Positions 10,392 through 23,097 of a stretch of 64,000 nt of DNA are shown one piece after another. The position numbers were made by a program, and so were the translations under genes. Origin of the DNA: Favolaschia claudopus (lineage: Eukaryota; Basidiomycota; Agaricomycetes; Agaricales; Mycenaceae); NCBI GenBank assembly GCA_037176885.1, contig JAWWNJ010000044.1, forward strand, positions 1,550,001 through 1,614,000, given 5' to 3'. Numbering within the stretch: the first letter of the stretch is position 1; every line of letters begins with the position of its first letter. Under the pieces are notes generated by a model. The model worked only from the letters and a program-made list of their open reading frames with translations. It was not told the DNA's origin and did not search any database.

Positions 10392-11559
10392 ATGTTCCTC
10401 TATGCTCTCCGCCGGCCGCTAGCATCGCCCACGGCGACCAGGGGGCGTACTATAGGCCATGCAGCCTCCTCCTGCAGAGCCCCCTTCCTCCTTAACACCG
10501 TTCGCTCTGCCTCTTCTGACGACCAAGGCAACAAATTTCTACGCCTCGTTATGTTCGGCAAGCCCGGGGCAGGCAAAGGCACACTCTCCGCCCGTCTCGT
10601 CAAGAAATACGACATCCTCTCAATATCGACCGGCGACTTGCTCAGGCAGCATATCCTCGAGCGGTATGTTCCTATCCACTCCAAGTCCGGTGGGACGATT
10701 TGACTCCGCCCGCGCTAGTACACCAGTCGGGCGCCAGGCGGAGGAAATCGTAGCTCAGGGGAAACTCCTTCCGGATGAGGTTATGCTCAAGATCGTCTCG
10801 AGCAAACTTGATCATCTCCGCAACAAGGTCTGTTGCTTTCCAGACGCGCGAATTGTCATTATTCCCACCGTCTTACAAATACCGCAGCATTGGATATTAG
10901 ACGGCTTTCCCGCGAACCGTCGGGCAGGGCGAATACTCGATGCACTCACTCGCGTCAGTTTTTTTTCTAAATTCACTCACGTGTGATGCACTAATCGCTT
11001 CTACCGTGTTCAGTAAGCAGGGTACACCACTCAGCCTCGTCGTCAACCTCAATGTACCGGACGATGTCATTCTCAGTCGCATATCCGATCGTTGGGTGCA
11101 TCTACCCTCGGGCCGTGTCTATAACTTGTCGTATAACCCACCAAAAGTTGATGGCTTCGACGACGAGACGGGCGAACCTCTCACTAAACGTCCTGATGAT
11201 AACCCTGTAAGCAGCCTGTTCAAAGATTGTATTCAGTCTCTTACCCTGTTACATTTCCATAGGAAACGTTTGCACGGCGTCTCAACCAGTTCTACGCTTC
11301 CACTTCCCCCTTGCTCGAGTACTACTCGAACACTACGCCTTCACCGCGCGTAGGATCGCAGTTACTGGAGACTCTCTCCGGCACTACGTCAGACGAGATC
11401 TGGATTCACCTCGACGCGCTTGTCCGTAGCACCTTTCCCAATTTGAAGGAGAGTGCGACCAGTTTAGAGACGCGACGACGTCACAGCCTCAGCGAAGCAG
11501 TTCTTTCTCAGACTGGGACTGGACAAACTGTGTCACCTTCCCAAGGAGATTCTTCGTGA
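10392..11559 (+). CDS. ADK2: Mitochondrial adenylate kinase (GTP:AMP phosphotransferase type)
   Basis: The enzyme transfers phosphate between AMP and a nucleoside triphosphate, probably in the mitochondrial matrix. The Arg/Ser-rich N-terminus before [15 protein letters not shown] looks like a presequence. The P-loop is GKPGAGKGT, the AMP-binding region is [10 protein letters not shown], and the LID is [19 protein letters not shown] followed by [15 protein letters not shown], the AK3-type LID without zinc cysteines. Exons join across introns beginning at 10664, about 10828, about 10953 and about 11207. The family signature D-G-F-P-R-x3-Q is broken: in frame it reads [14 protein letters not shown], whereas PRTVGQG is found one base out of frame at the same place (10908-10931). 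Activity is therefore in doubt if the bases are right. The stop is TGA 11557-11559. Confidence 0.88.
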
Positions 11560-12193
11560 TTTTGATCTTCGCTGTCTTGAGCCATTCTAGACTTGTTTTG
11601 TTCCTTGCTGATTGCTACTCACTGTAGTCTTATTCGCGGTACCCGCACGTCGTGTTAGTCGCTCGGTCCACCGTTTTAAAACGTTCATTATGTGCTGTCT
11701 TTAATCAATATAATGTTGAATGTATTGAGAGTGAGAACGGAATTCTTTCGGTGAGAAAAAAAAGACATGAGAGAAGGTAGAAGTGAGACATGAAAAAAAT
11801 GGATACGCGTACGTGGGCGTCGTCGCATCTTTCTTACATACCGAGGGCAGCGAAGAAACGACGCCCACGTACGCGACTATGTTATGACGAAGTCGAGAGA
11901 TATTGAGCACAGTTTTGTCCTGTGTTCACAGCAACTGTGGAATAGAATATCTCATTATCGGGCACAATCCGTACGTGAAGTTGCTTCGGGACTACGTATC
12001 ACTTACTATGAGATGAGATGGATTCAACATTGGTACAGTAGGTTAGTTGCGCGGGGGTAATGCTGATCCCAACTTCAAACCTATCGGAGCAAAACACGGT
12101 GGGTCCAAAGACCTTCGCAGAAGTTGAGTTTGAGGGTAAAGTATCGCACAATATATACTGTCACGTTATCGAAGTGCGTACCTGAGCCTACCA
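11560..12193. other. Convergent intergenic region holding a long hairpin
   Basis: The region lies between the stops of adenylate kinase (plus) and the N-terminal methyltransferase (minus). Apart from the inverted repeat at 11806-11875 and AT-rich stretches around 11700-11800, I see no gene, tRNA or transposon. Confidence 0.6.
11806..11875. repeat. Perfect 18-bp inverted repeat with 34-nt loop
   Basis: Arm 1 is 11806-11823 (CGCGTACGTGGGCGTCGT) and arm 2 is 11858-11875, its exact reverse complement. It sits between two convergent genes. It could fold as an RNA hairpin in either 3' UTR, act in transcript ending, or be the footprint of a small inverted-repeat element. No target-site duplication is evident. 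Confidence 0.8.
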
Positions 12194-13208
12194 TTAACGT
12201 TGCCTGAGGTAGACTGGGAGCGAGAGTACGCACATTTTTACAACGTATAAACCGTCTGGAAGCCCCTCTTGGACCTTCTCGCTGATGAGCTTCAATCCTG
12301 CCTCCTTGAACACATTTTTCCAGGCCTGGTCAGATCTTCAAGGCAGTCAATGATATCTCTGAAGCACCACTTGGAAATCACCAACGAACCTCGTAAGACT
12401 CGAATCCTGTTCGTCGAACAAGGTGCAGGCGCGGCCATCCGGCTCGTCCAGACACAGATTCTCTTTGACCACAATCAGGCTTTGACCGGGCTGTCGGAGT
12501 GCTGCGTGGCTTCGGCGCAGGAAAGCGGCGAGGTCGGAGTCGCTGAGATGACCGAGACACCATTGGCACCATACAACGTCGAAGCCCGAAACTGCTTCTT
12601 CCGTATCAATGGATGTGTGTCCGATGCGGTCTAATATTGTTGTATCATGCGGCCGTGCAGGGTCAAAGTCCTGGAGGGTTCCGCGAAGAAAGGTGACACT
12701 TTTTGAGTTGTCGGCAATACCGCGCCAGGGGTGTTGGCCCGCGGGTGGTGGGTGTGGAGGAGATACAGACGCGCGGCCGCGACTCAGGGCTTCTTGAATG
12801 AAATTGTCAACGGGTTCGAGGAGAACGACGTCGGAGAACAGATGGAGGAGGACATCAGCCTGGGGAGCGCTGGTGAATAAAACACAAGGTCTATATAGGA
12901 GAATCGCGCGCGATATGCACAGTAACGCGACCGATACCTGCGCCAACGTCGAGTGCACGAGTCCGCCGCGTTGGAGGGTTGAGAGGACAGAGTGCAGACG
13001 GCACGGTGCTCAGTTCGGGGAGTAGATTTAGAAGGAAGAGTCGAGATCCGAGGGCATCGACGCGTGGCAGCGACTAGACGTGGAGTGAGCAAGCGTTGCG
13101 GAAGATGAGGATATAGTGTACACAAGAGCCGAAGCCACCGAGTACACCATCAAGACTCGGAGGTTGGGTTTCCCAATAGTTTAAGCCATCTTGGACGTCG
13201 GGTTCCAT
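12194..13208 (-). CDS. TAE1: Protein N-terminal methyltransferase 1 (NTMT1/Tae1 family)
   Basis: This AdoMet-dependent enzyme methylates the alpha-amino group of proteins starting (after Met removal) with X-Pro-Lys, including ribosomal proteins in yeast. The start at ATG 13206-13208 gives MEPDVQDGLNYWETQPPSLDGVLGGFG, in which NYW and GGFG are family hallmarks. After an intron come SLPRVDALGSRLFL and motif I ALDVGAGIGRVT. A second intron precedes ADVLLHLFSDVVLLEPV, and FDVVWCQWCLGHLSDSDL and LIVVKENLC complete the catalytic core. The last intron lies after DEQDSSLT and joins to RSDQAWKNVFKEAGLKLI; the end is TAA at 12194-12196. The gene is divergent from the COQ11-like gene, with 168 bp between start codons. 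Confidence 0.85.
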
Positions 13209-13376
13209 GTGTGTCTTGGCAAATTATTCGACGGGATGGATGACGCGAAAATTTCGAGTGATTCGGCTGCTCTGGGGCGCTGAACGTATACTGGAGCCAA
13301 ATTCGCGATCGGATGATGAGAGCAGACGCGAACGCGAACGTGACAAATCACACCACAGGTCACACTTCCTTCATTC

Positions 13377-14562
13377 ATGTCTATTTTCCCCAGACTCGTC
13401 GTTGTCGGCGGCAATGGCTTCATAGGTGCACCAAATAATCCAGAAATAATGCTGAAATTTTATTCAGACAGGCTCTGCTGTTTGCAGAAGCGCCCTGGCT
13501 CGCGGTTTGCAGGTCACCAGCATTAGGTCAGTCTAATAAACTGAACCCCCCCGCATTTATTTTGTCTCTCAGCCTTGAGAACCACAGTTCGTCCGGACGC
13601 CCGTATCAGACACCAAAAGGCCATACTCCTGCGTGGACTGCCAAGGTTGATTGGCAGAAAGGCGACGCCTTGAAACCAGAATCATTCGCACAACACCTCG
13701 ACGGCGCGTCTGGTGTCGTTCACACTATTGGCATCCTCCTCGAGGACGCGGGGTACAAACGTGCTGTACGCGACGGAGATGCCCCGTATCTCCTCCGCAC
13801 CCTCTTCGCCGACCGAAACCCACTCGCTCCGCCGGAAACAACATACGAAATGATGAATCGCGACTCGGGTGTGCAATACTTTAATTCTCTTTCGGGCCAA
13901 GCGCAATTGCTGACTGGATGATGCAAAGCGCTTCGTGTGTGCCAGGCGTTCATGGACTCAGCTCCACCTGCAGAACAGACAGCTTCTAGCGCGGGACCAG
14001 CACGACCGTTCGTATTCATCTCCGCTGCAGATATCTTCCGGCCCTGGATATCCACGCGGTACATCGAAACGAAGCGCGCTGCAGAGCGCGGTATCGACCA
14101 ACTCCTCTCATTCCCTCCTGACCGCTTTCGCGGCATATACCTTCGGCCAGGCACGCATTTCTACATTCATGAGCTCTTGAAATATTTTTACTCATCCAAT
14201 GATACGCTCTAGGCCTCGTCTACCACGCGCACCACCGTCCCTTGAGCACGCCTGCCGCAGTTTTAGTAGACTTCACGTCAACTCTACACTCCTCGCTACC
14301 TGACGTTCTCCGTACCTCCCTCCGCGCGGCCGTCGACCAGCTGCCTGGGCAATCAGCCGATATGCCATCGCCTGCCGTCTCTATTGCAAACGCATTCACT
14401 ACGCCGCCGATTCATGTTGACCATGTCGGCAGCGCAGCCGTGGCTGCCTGCGTAGCGGAGGACATGAGAGGAGTCCTTGATGTTCGCCAGATGCGGGAGG
14501 CGATTGGCTGGCGACCAACCCCCCGCTCTAGTGAAGGCGCTGTTTCGATGACCAGCGCTTGA
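13377..14562 (+). CDS. COQ11: Coq11-like NAD(P)-binding protein (NDUFA9-type short-chain dehydrogenase)
   Basis: The start at ATG 13377 leads straight into a Rossmann fold, RLVVVGGNGFIG, with G-x-x-G-x-x-G completed across the first intron (GSAV). Downstream blocks are GVVHTIGILLED, PFVFISAADIFRPWISTRYIETKRAAE and LVYHAHHRPLSTP. These match the fungal Coq11 family (yeast YLR290C), atypical dehydrogenases of the mitochondrial coenzyme Q synthesis complex. Introns lie near 13426-13468, 13525-13571, about 13870-13927 and 14151-14212. The last has GC at its 5' end, since no GT gives the correct frame into GLVYHAHH. The stop is TGA 14560-14562. The C-terminal part after GQSADM is less conserved. 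Confidence 0.78.
14151..14212 (+). other. GC-AG intron in the COQ11-like gene
   Basis: The donor GCACGC follows CTTCGGCCAG and the acceptor is CTCTAG. Joining gives L-R-P-G-L-V-Y-H-A-H. No GT lies within 20 bases upstream or at a position that keeps this frame. Confidence 0.6.
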
Positions 14563-15164
14563 TCTCTCATTAGCCACATTAATCATAATCGCTTCAGCAA
14601 TAAGCGACTTGCGTGCCATTGTGACCACCACTTTTCGTTCGCAGTGCAGGAGAAGCGTGCACCTTATTGCGAGACAGCAAGTCTCTTCTGCTCACTCAAC
14701 GTTTCCCACAACGCACATGATGCACAATACTTCGCCAGCGATAATTTCTTCATTCTACATTTGTACAAAAAGTACAACAAACGCGCGACTGTAGCTCGCT
14801 AGCTCGTATCTATCTATCTCAGTAGTATAATTCGGGCGCGCGCGCAGGTACATACAAAGAAGGAAAAGGCTCGGTACAAACATACATGAACGATGATGAG
14901 GTTGCGTTTCGTGAATTCGTCTTGATTGGGAACGGTCATGCATGCATGGTTGTAAAGAAAAATAAGAAGCAAGTCCCGGACTCGCCCAATCGAAGGAGAT
15001 GCGGCACGACAGTCTAGCTGTTTCCGCTTCAGGCTCTATGTGTTTGCTGCAGTTGAGATAACGACGTGAAAGCGATGCCAAGAAAAAAGGAGGGAGTGAG
15101 GTCTGATCTGAAGAGAGCGAGTGAATGAAGGATCGGAAGGGGTGTTTGTTGCGTTTCTTTGGTT
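14563..15164. other. Convergent intergenic region
   Basis: The region lies between the COQ11-like gene and the secreted protein gene. It contains short simple repeats (TATC copies near 14805-14820 and GCGC near 14835-14845) and probably the two 3' UTRs. No other gene is supported. Confidence 0.5.
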
Positions 15165-16430
15165 TCAGTTCGTAAAATGCCATCCGACTAGCAAGCAAAC
15201 ACGGGTGAGGAAGAAGTTAACGGATCGAGATGGGGAAAAAAACGCACTCTGGAATACGCCCACTGACAAGGGCGCGAGTGCCTGGAACATCGCGCGAGAC
15301 ATGTCCACGCTTTGCGGGTTGTTGCACCCGGGGCACTCATCGGCGACGACGCCGTTGACACACTAGAAGACGATGCATTGGTAAATCAGGGAGGACAGGC
15401 GGGGAGTAAGAAACTGACCTTGTTGGTCGTCATGTCGCAGATTTGAATGCCCTGGCCGCAATGGGCGCCATTCGCATAGGTCTCGGTCTGCAGGGCGACG
15501 ACAAAGTCGGAGTCCTGGTGGACCTTGCCGCAAGCGCCGGCTACACCGCCTTGGTCAAACCACGTTCCGATCCCACCAGTGACGGTGTTCTTGCCGCCCG
15601 AGCCGGAATTGGTGGGGGGTTGCGTCGGGGCGGCTTTGGTCGTGGTGGGAGCTTTGGCGGTGGTGTGGGTGGCGGTCGTCGTGGGCGTGGTGTGAGTGGT
15701 GGTCGGGACTTTGGCGGTAGAGTGCGTGGCGGTGGTCGTGGGGGTGGTGTGGGTGGTCGTTGGGGCGGCGGCGTGGGAGCTGGTGGTCGGAGCTACCGCG
15801 TGAGAGGTTGCCGGGGCAGCGTGGCTCGCGGACGGGGGCTCATTGTCATCGTCATCGTCTTCACAGTCCTCATCGTCGTCGTCAGAGGGGTCGGCATTGT
15901 TGTCATCGTCATCGTCGCAGTCCTCGTCATCATCACCGTCATTGTCTGGGCTTGCGGTGTTCTTGGCGGGTGGCGAGGGAGCTGCGGTTTTCGTCTGAGC
16001 AGCAACGGAGGACGATAGGACAGTGCCGGGGCAGACCGCCTTAGTACCGACGGCGCAGCACGCGTTACGGTCGTGTTCTACTGATTCCGTGGCCTGAGGA
16101 CCAAAAATAGATTTTTCTTGTTCAGAAAAAAACTCTACGTAAACAAACAGGCGGGAACGACGTACAAGCAAGGGATGGCAGCAGAGGTCGAAGAACGTCG
16201 TGTTGTGCTTGGACTCGCACCCGATATGCTTTGCAGCGATGATAAGATGACGAAATACAAGGGAAGCGAGAAACACGAACAGTATATCGGGTGTGATAGA
16301 CGTCGTAGTTCTCGAGGTAGCTGGTGGCCCATCCAGCAGGGGGCTGAGAACGGGGGACATGGCGGTGGACGCGAGAGATGGAGTGGGCCTGTGCAGACAC
16401 GGCGAGAGCGAGAACGGCCAAGGAGAACAT
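15165..16430 (-). CDS. Secreted Thr-rich protein with C-terminal double-psi beta-barrel (RlpA/expansin-like)
   Basis: The start ATG at 16428-16430 gives a classic signal peptide, MFSLAVLALAVSAQAHS. A cysteine-bearing N-terminal domain (IGCESKHNTTFFDLCCHPLL, then RNACCAVGTKAVCPG) is built over two introns. Next come a striking acidic run of Asp/Glu and a Thr/Ala/His/Pro repeat region (TTTHTTPTTTATH copies) that is probably O-glycosylated. The C-terminus is a DPBB fold: GGIGTWFDQGGVAGACGKVHQDSDF, CGQGIQI, then, after an intron, VNGVVADECPGCNNPQSVDMS and, after a last intron, GVFQIGWHFTN. Such proteins act outside the cell, often at the wall, and lack expansin's full binding domain. The stop TGA is at 15165-15167. 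Confidence 0.8.
15650..15960 (-). repeat. Low-complexity coding repeats: Thr/Pro/His tandem units and an Asp/Glu run
   Basis: Within the secreted protein gene, a repeating unit encoding P-T-T-T-H-T-T-P-T-T-T-A-T-H occurs at least twice nearly intact (about 15650-15770). An Asp-rich run (about 15835-15950) gives GTC/ATC-type trinucleotide repeats on the plus strand. These are prone to length change between strains. Confidence 0.8.
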
Positions 16431-17142
16431 TGGAGGTGGAGCTGAGCTGGAGAGAGGGTGGAGAAGGGAGGGGGGTTGATATAAGGAGGGTGAGTTCTGG
16501 AAAGGGGAGATGAGTGGACTAGATTGAGGTTGGAGTGCGCCGAACTGACCGCGCACTCAACACGACAAAGACGGCGAGAAGAGAAGAATTCAAACCACCT
16601 ACAAACAACTCAATACACCCTATTTATGGCTCGAGCTTCTTCGCCTCAGAATATTCGGCGTGTCCTTGGGGCACCTGGTTGCTATGAAAACCTTGCTAAA
16701 TCCAGTAGACAGCACACGTTGAATCCGGAATATCTTCAACAAAAGTTAATGTATCCTCCAAAGAAATCGTTGCGGTCATGTTGAATGGAGACCGTTGGAG
16801 ACCGTTCATTTTCGCGCCGTGTATGCGCCCCCAATCAGGACCGATGGCAGAATTTGAATTGCGGCAACACAGAGGAAACGAAAGCCTTGTGTAGTCGAAT
16901 TGAAGAGCACACGTTGACCCGGCGACAGTACAAAAACAGAAACAAGGCGTGGATTGTCGCTGTCAGAGTAAGATACCTCTGAATCACATATGTAGACCTT
17001 CACAAGCTTTACAAGGCGGATTACAGGCCCAAAGTCAGAATAGCGGCAGGACAGCGAGGGATCGAAAGGCGATACGCGCGCTGCTAGATGCGCTGCGGTG
17101 AGACGCGCTGTCACGTCACACCTCACGCTCTCCTCCACGACC
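16431..17142. promoter_or_regulatory. Divergent promoter region of the secreted protein and SCAMP genes
   Basis: This 712-bp gap lies between two start codons pointing away from each other. On the minus strand a pyrimidine-rich tract and a TTATAT motif (16479-16484) lie about 50 bases before the secreted protein's ATG and could be its core promoter. I see no gene in the rest. Confidence 0.4.
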
Positions 17143-18433
17143 ATGAGTTGCGTCTAACCTTGTCTCTCTGCTTTCTCTTGGGTATTTAATTCTGCTCTAG
17201 ACCAGAATCCATTTGCTTCGACGCATTCGCTGGACACGAACCCCTTCGACGACCCAGCACCCCAAGCCTCTGCAGACGCTGCGCGACTTGACCAGCTACG
17301 TCAGCGCGAACAGGACCTCGAGCGCAGAGAGAGGGAACTTGCTACCAAGACAGACAACTTACGACGAACCGGAAGAAACAACTGGCCTCCGTGTTCGCCT
17401 CTGTCTCTCCGACCCATAACCTTTGTTCACGTAACCTGCAGTTTTCCCTCTCATATTCCACTCTATCAAAGATGAAATCCCAGACGCATCCCAGGCCCTC
17501 ATCACCCGTCTCTACCAGCTCTGGCTTGTTCTTTTCGTAACCCTCATCCTCAACATGGTCGCCTGTATCCTCATTCTCATCGCTGGCTCGAGAGACGGCG
17601 GACGCGACACCGGCGCAAGTATCGGGTCAGTCATCTCCGGTTCACCCCACACAAGCTCATCCCCGCGTTCCCAGCTACGTCTTTGTCATCTCAATCACAT
17701 CCTTTCTCCTCTGGTATCGGTGCGTTCGCCCCCAGATGTCATATTGGCTCTTTTCGTTTAACAGCTTTTGCTCATTAGCCCGATTTACAACGGTTACATG
17801 AAAGCAAGTATGCCCATATCTCTCTATACTGCACTACTGACTTTCCGTTCCCCACGCAGGAACAAGCACTTTATTATTGCAAGAATCCTCCGTACTCCTT
17901 CCGCGTCGTCCCTGACCCTTTCCAGATTTCTACTTCTTCTTTGGAGGATTCCATCTCCTCTTCAGTGTCTACATGTGAGCAACGTTCCTCTGTCGGTTGT
18001 TTCGGTTCCGGTCTCATTCGCGTCGCTCCAGGATCATCGGTGTCCCCAGGTATGCAGTCGAATACATCCCAGTCACTGTTGCTCATCCGTCTCAAGCACT
18101 GGATCCGCTGGCCTGATACAGATGATCCAGATGTACGCCCAGCATCAGTGCGTCACCCAACTATAAAATTAGCTTTCGTACTCATTTCCCGATCACCCTC
18201 AGCTGGGTTGCAGCCGTGTTTTGCACCGTTGCGACTGTCGGTTGGACAGTTCAAGGTGTAGGGAACGCCTGGTACTATCGCGCAATTTATGCCCACCACA
18301 ATGCTGCGGGGCATACAATGGAAAAGGTGGGTGGTCTGTGCGCATGCCGAAGAATGAATCTGATGGGTACCGGTGGCAGGCCAAGACGGAGCTGGCTTCT
18401 CACGGCGCAAAAGCATATTTCACGAGGGGATGA
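17143..18433 (+). CDS. Secretory carrier-associated membrane protein (SCAMP)
   Basis: This is a four-helix membrane protein of secretory and endocytic carriers. The first exon is just ATGA (17143-17146); intron 17147-17200 joins it to CAG AAT CCA, giving the SCAMP NPF motif (MNQNPFASTH), followed by a second NPF. A coiled coil rich in Arg/Glu follows (LRQREQDLERRERELA). The membrane core includes WLVLFVTLILNMVACILILIAG, VFVISITSFLLWY, YFFFGGFHLLFSVYMIIGVPSTG and WVAAVFCTVATVGWTVQGVGN. Introns are numerous. Two successive ones, 17804-17859 and 17879-17925, have GC 5' ends (GCAAGT and GCAAGA) around a 19-nt exon, and only this reading yields EQALYYYFYFFFGGFH. The stop is TGA 18431-18433. Confidence 0.85.
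17804..17925 (+). other. Two GC-AG introns around a 19-nt exon in the SCAMP gene
   Basis: Intron 17804-17859 (AAA|GCAAGT...CGCAG) and intron 17879-17925 (ATT|GCAAGA...CCAG) flank exon 17860-17878. The join yields Y-M-K-E-Q-A-L-Y-Y-Y-F-Y-F-F-F-G-G-F-H, the conserved SCAMP core; GT alternatives break frame. Confidence 0.7.
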
Positions 18434-18818
18434 GGGTAGAATAGGACTACACGAGTCGAGCTATATTAGTTTTTATATTCTAAGAGCTGCGTTATGAATC
18501 TGTTGTAAGTTTTGGGACCATTGTTCGACCAAACATTGCCGAAGCGGAGATTTCAAAAAGCTGTGTGCTTCAGCGGCCGTTGGCATTACCCACCATCTTC
18601 TAAAGGTACTTTCTTCGCTGTTCTTCCTCTTCCTCCCTCATACATCCACAAAAGCCGTTAAAAAACATATAAAAAAACTTTTATATTCAAGCGGTTGCTT
18701 GTTGCTCCTGTGTAGGTCCTTATCGCCACCATGCCACCTTCAATTAACACCACCAAGTCTCAGAAAAAGTCCACAAAGTAGTAACGACCCCCCCAAATCC
18801 CAGAAAAAAAACCTAAAT
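18434..18818 (+). promoter_or_regulatory. PAB1 upstream and 5' UTR region with A-rich tracts
   Basis: This gene-free stretch precedes the poly(A)-binding protein start. Its last 160 bases contain several adenine runs (about 18659-18676, 18762-18780 and 18801-18814), the last ending four bases before the ATG. In animals an A-rich 5' UTR lets PABP repress its own mRNA; similar control here is an inference. Confidence 0.45.
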
Positions 18819-21163
<2,345 letters not shown>

Positions 21164-21465
21164 ATGATGATGATATCTTGCGACTTTCCCTGGACCGACC
21201 GTTGCGTGTTGGGCCGTCCATTCGTTTTTACTTGATGCTGACTGACGCGTTTGCTATTGTTGATCATCGTTATCCTGCATCTTGTCCTCCATCCTTGATG
21301 TGCTTGTTTGATGTTTTTAGTTGTAGGATTTTGGTGTAGGTCGTTCCTCTGTGTACTCGAGGACAATGGTGATACAACTGCTTGAACATATGCGTGAGCG
21401 AGATTTGAACTTGGGCCAAGCCTCTTGCAACGAATCCAAAAACTACATGAATACTCGCAGTCGCC
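21164..21465. other. Convergent intergenic region
   Basis: The region lies between the stops of PAB1 (plus) and the TAM-type methyltransferase (minus). It holds the T-rich PAB1 3' UTR; no gene is supported. Confidence 0.5.
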
Positions 21466-22784
21466 TTATTTCTCTTTACGTCGGGCGTGAAGGATGTGTA
21501 GATGACTGGATAATTTCAGATCCGTATTGGTATAGTATAAATCCGCCTGAGCCTCCTTGATTATCCGGTCGACCCTCGATTCCAGCAAGCCCAGAATCAA
21601 AAACATTGGCTTCAAAGCAGGGATAAGGAGATCGTAGGCCATCCACTGTAGTTCGCCCACGGTAAGGACACCTTCCTCTGTTGGTCGCACACCTCTAATT
21701 TCGGGTCGTCAACAAACTGTAATTTTCTGCTCACCTTCAGGATGGAAACCGACCGGTATCATGCCTATGAAGTCCTCGATATCCTCAAAAAAGCCAGACG
21801 CCTCTACCAGTTCCTTCAAGCGCTGCGGCACCGTTACGTCGACGCCGAGTAAGGAGAGGCAGCTCCGATACGTTTCCCAGAACGTGAACCATCCCCGCGG
21901 TCCTGATCCGAATGTATAGTGACCCTCTGGTTTGTCGTCCGCCTGCTACTGGTTAATCGGATTTTAGCTCAGATTGGAAACAATCACAAATTGCGTCAAA
22001 GCAGGCTCGATCAAAATTAAGAGGCCTCCGGGTCGTAATATTCGTGCAATTTCACGCAAGAATCGAGGATAGTCGCGAATGCCTGTATGAACGGCGCGTG
22101 CGTGTATGAGATCAAAATTTCCTGTGTCGTAGGGCATGTCGTAGGTGTTGATATCCCAAATTTCGAAACTGCGCAAAGTTCTGGAGGCAGATTTCTTTCA
22201 CAGACACAGAAGACTTGCCGACATCGTTCAGGTACGTCTCTGCGGGGTTCCCTTTAGTTCAAGAAGGAATGTAAGGCATGAAAGTTACTTGAACTGGATT
22301 GGAACCACGTCCACGCCGGTGACAAAGACCTATTATGGGGTGAGTCCAGGTTGACTCAGTTGCATGAATCTGTCGCGCGCTTAACCCAAGAAAATTCATC
22401 ACAGAGATCAATTGCCCAGTCCCCTCTGCCAGTTCCGAGATCGAGAACTGAGTTGGGAATGAGGACCCCGCTGGTGAAAGAGTAACGACCCACCATTGCG
22501 ATACGGACCAAACTGAAGAACCTCTTTAGTTGGTCCCACGTAAATCCGCCCGCTGAGGATGAATTTAACGAGCCGATGCATCAAATGAGCCCTCTAAAGA
22601 ATAGGGTTTCGCAAATATTGATAGCCACCAGCCACGAGGAAAACGATACCTTTATTTCTTCTTCGTCGACGGGTAGCAAATATGTTGGATTCATGGTGCC
22701 TAGAGTGCGGCCATGCACTCGACGAAACAGTTCCAAACCTTGAATAGAAGTATAGCACTCGTCGTCTTCGTGAGGTTTCGACAT
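21466..22784 (-). CDS. TAM/LaeA-like class I methyltransferase
   Basis: The start ATG at 22782-22784 gives MSKPHEDDECYTSIQGLELFRRVHGRTLG. Downstream exons carry AdoMet motif I VLDLGTGRGDWAIDL, then GVDVVPIQF and the family block FEIWDINTYDMPYDTGNFDLIHARAVHTGIRDYP (split across several exons), and RILRPGGLLILIEPA. The C-terminal part has WFTFWETYRSCL and RPTEEGVLTVGELQWMAYDLLIPALKPM. Proteins of this family include LaeA-type regulators and many uncharacterised enzymes expanded in agaricomycetes; the substrate is unknown. The intron at 22169-22218 must start with GC (GCAAGT) to join VPERCR to FEIWD. The intron near 22470-22510 is poorly resolved. The stop is at 21466-21468. Confidence 0.75.
22169..22218 (-). 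other. GC-AG intron in the TAM-type methyltransferase gene
   Basis: On the minus strand CG|GCAAGTCTTC...GCGCAG|T joins V-P-E-R-C-R to F-E-I-W-D-I-N, the family consensus. The donor matches the known GC-AG consensus (AG|GCAAGT) well. Confidence 0.7.
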
Positions 22785-23097
22785 GAGGTGTGCTTGACTG
22801 AGGGGCGGCGTCTATCATTCTTCGTCGCGTTCAATAAGATGCGGTTTGCGGAACTTTGGACCGGGACAAAAATAAAAGGTAAATGAAGGTTCCCATAAGT
22901 AGACATTTGCAGGGTAGGATCGCAAATGTGAGAAAGGAAGCTAGACCATAAAGGAAATAGAAAGACCGTGTCGGGGAGTGAATCGAACGCGGTGTGACGT
23001 CAATCAAAGTGTGACTGTTGGCGACACACTGTGACACTTCGTGTCTCTCCTCCCTAATTGTCACGTTCTCATAAACGGCGTCCTAACCACTACAGCA
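22785..23097. promoter_or_regulatory. Divergent promoter region of the methyltransferase and CMR1
   Basis: 313 bp separate two outward-facing start codons. The stretch contains tRNA-like sequence fragments on the minus strand (see rejected items) but no complete RNA gene. Confidence 0.35.

Noticed and set aside
15443..16018. Gly/Arg-rich open frame on the plus strand.
   Set aside because: Antisense of the Thr/Pro and Asp repeats in the secreted protein gene; low complexity, no independent evidence.
21385..21475. B-box-like AGTTCAAATCT on the minus strand next to the methyltransferase stop.
   Set aside because: The T-stem pairs at only three of five positions and no coherent acceptor or anticodon arm is found.
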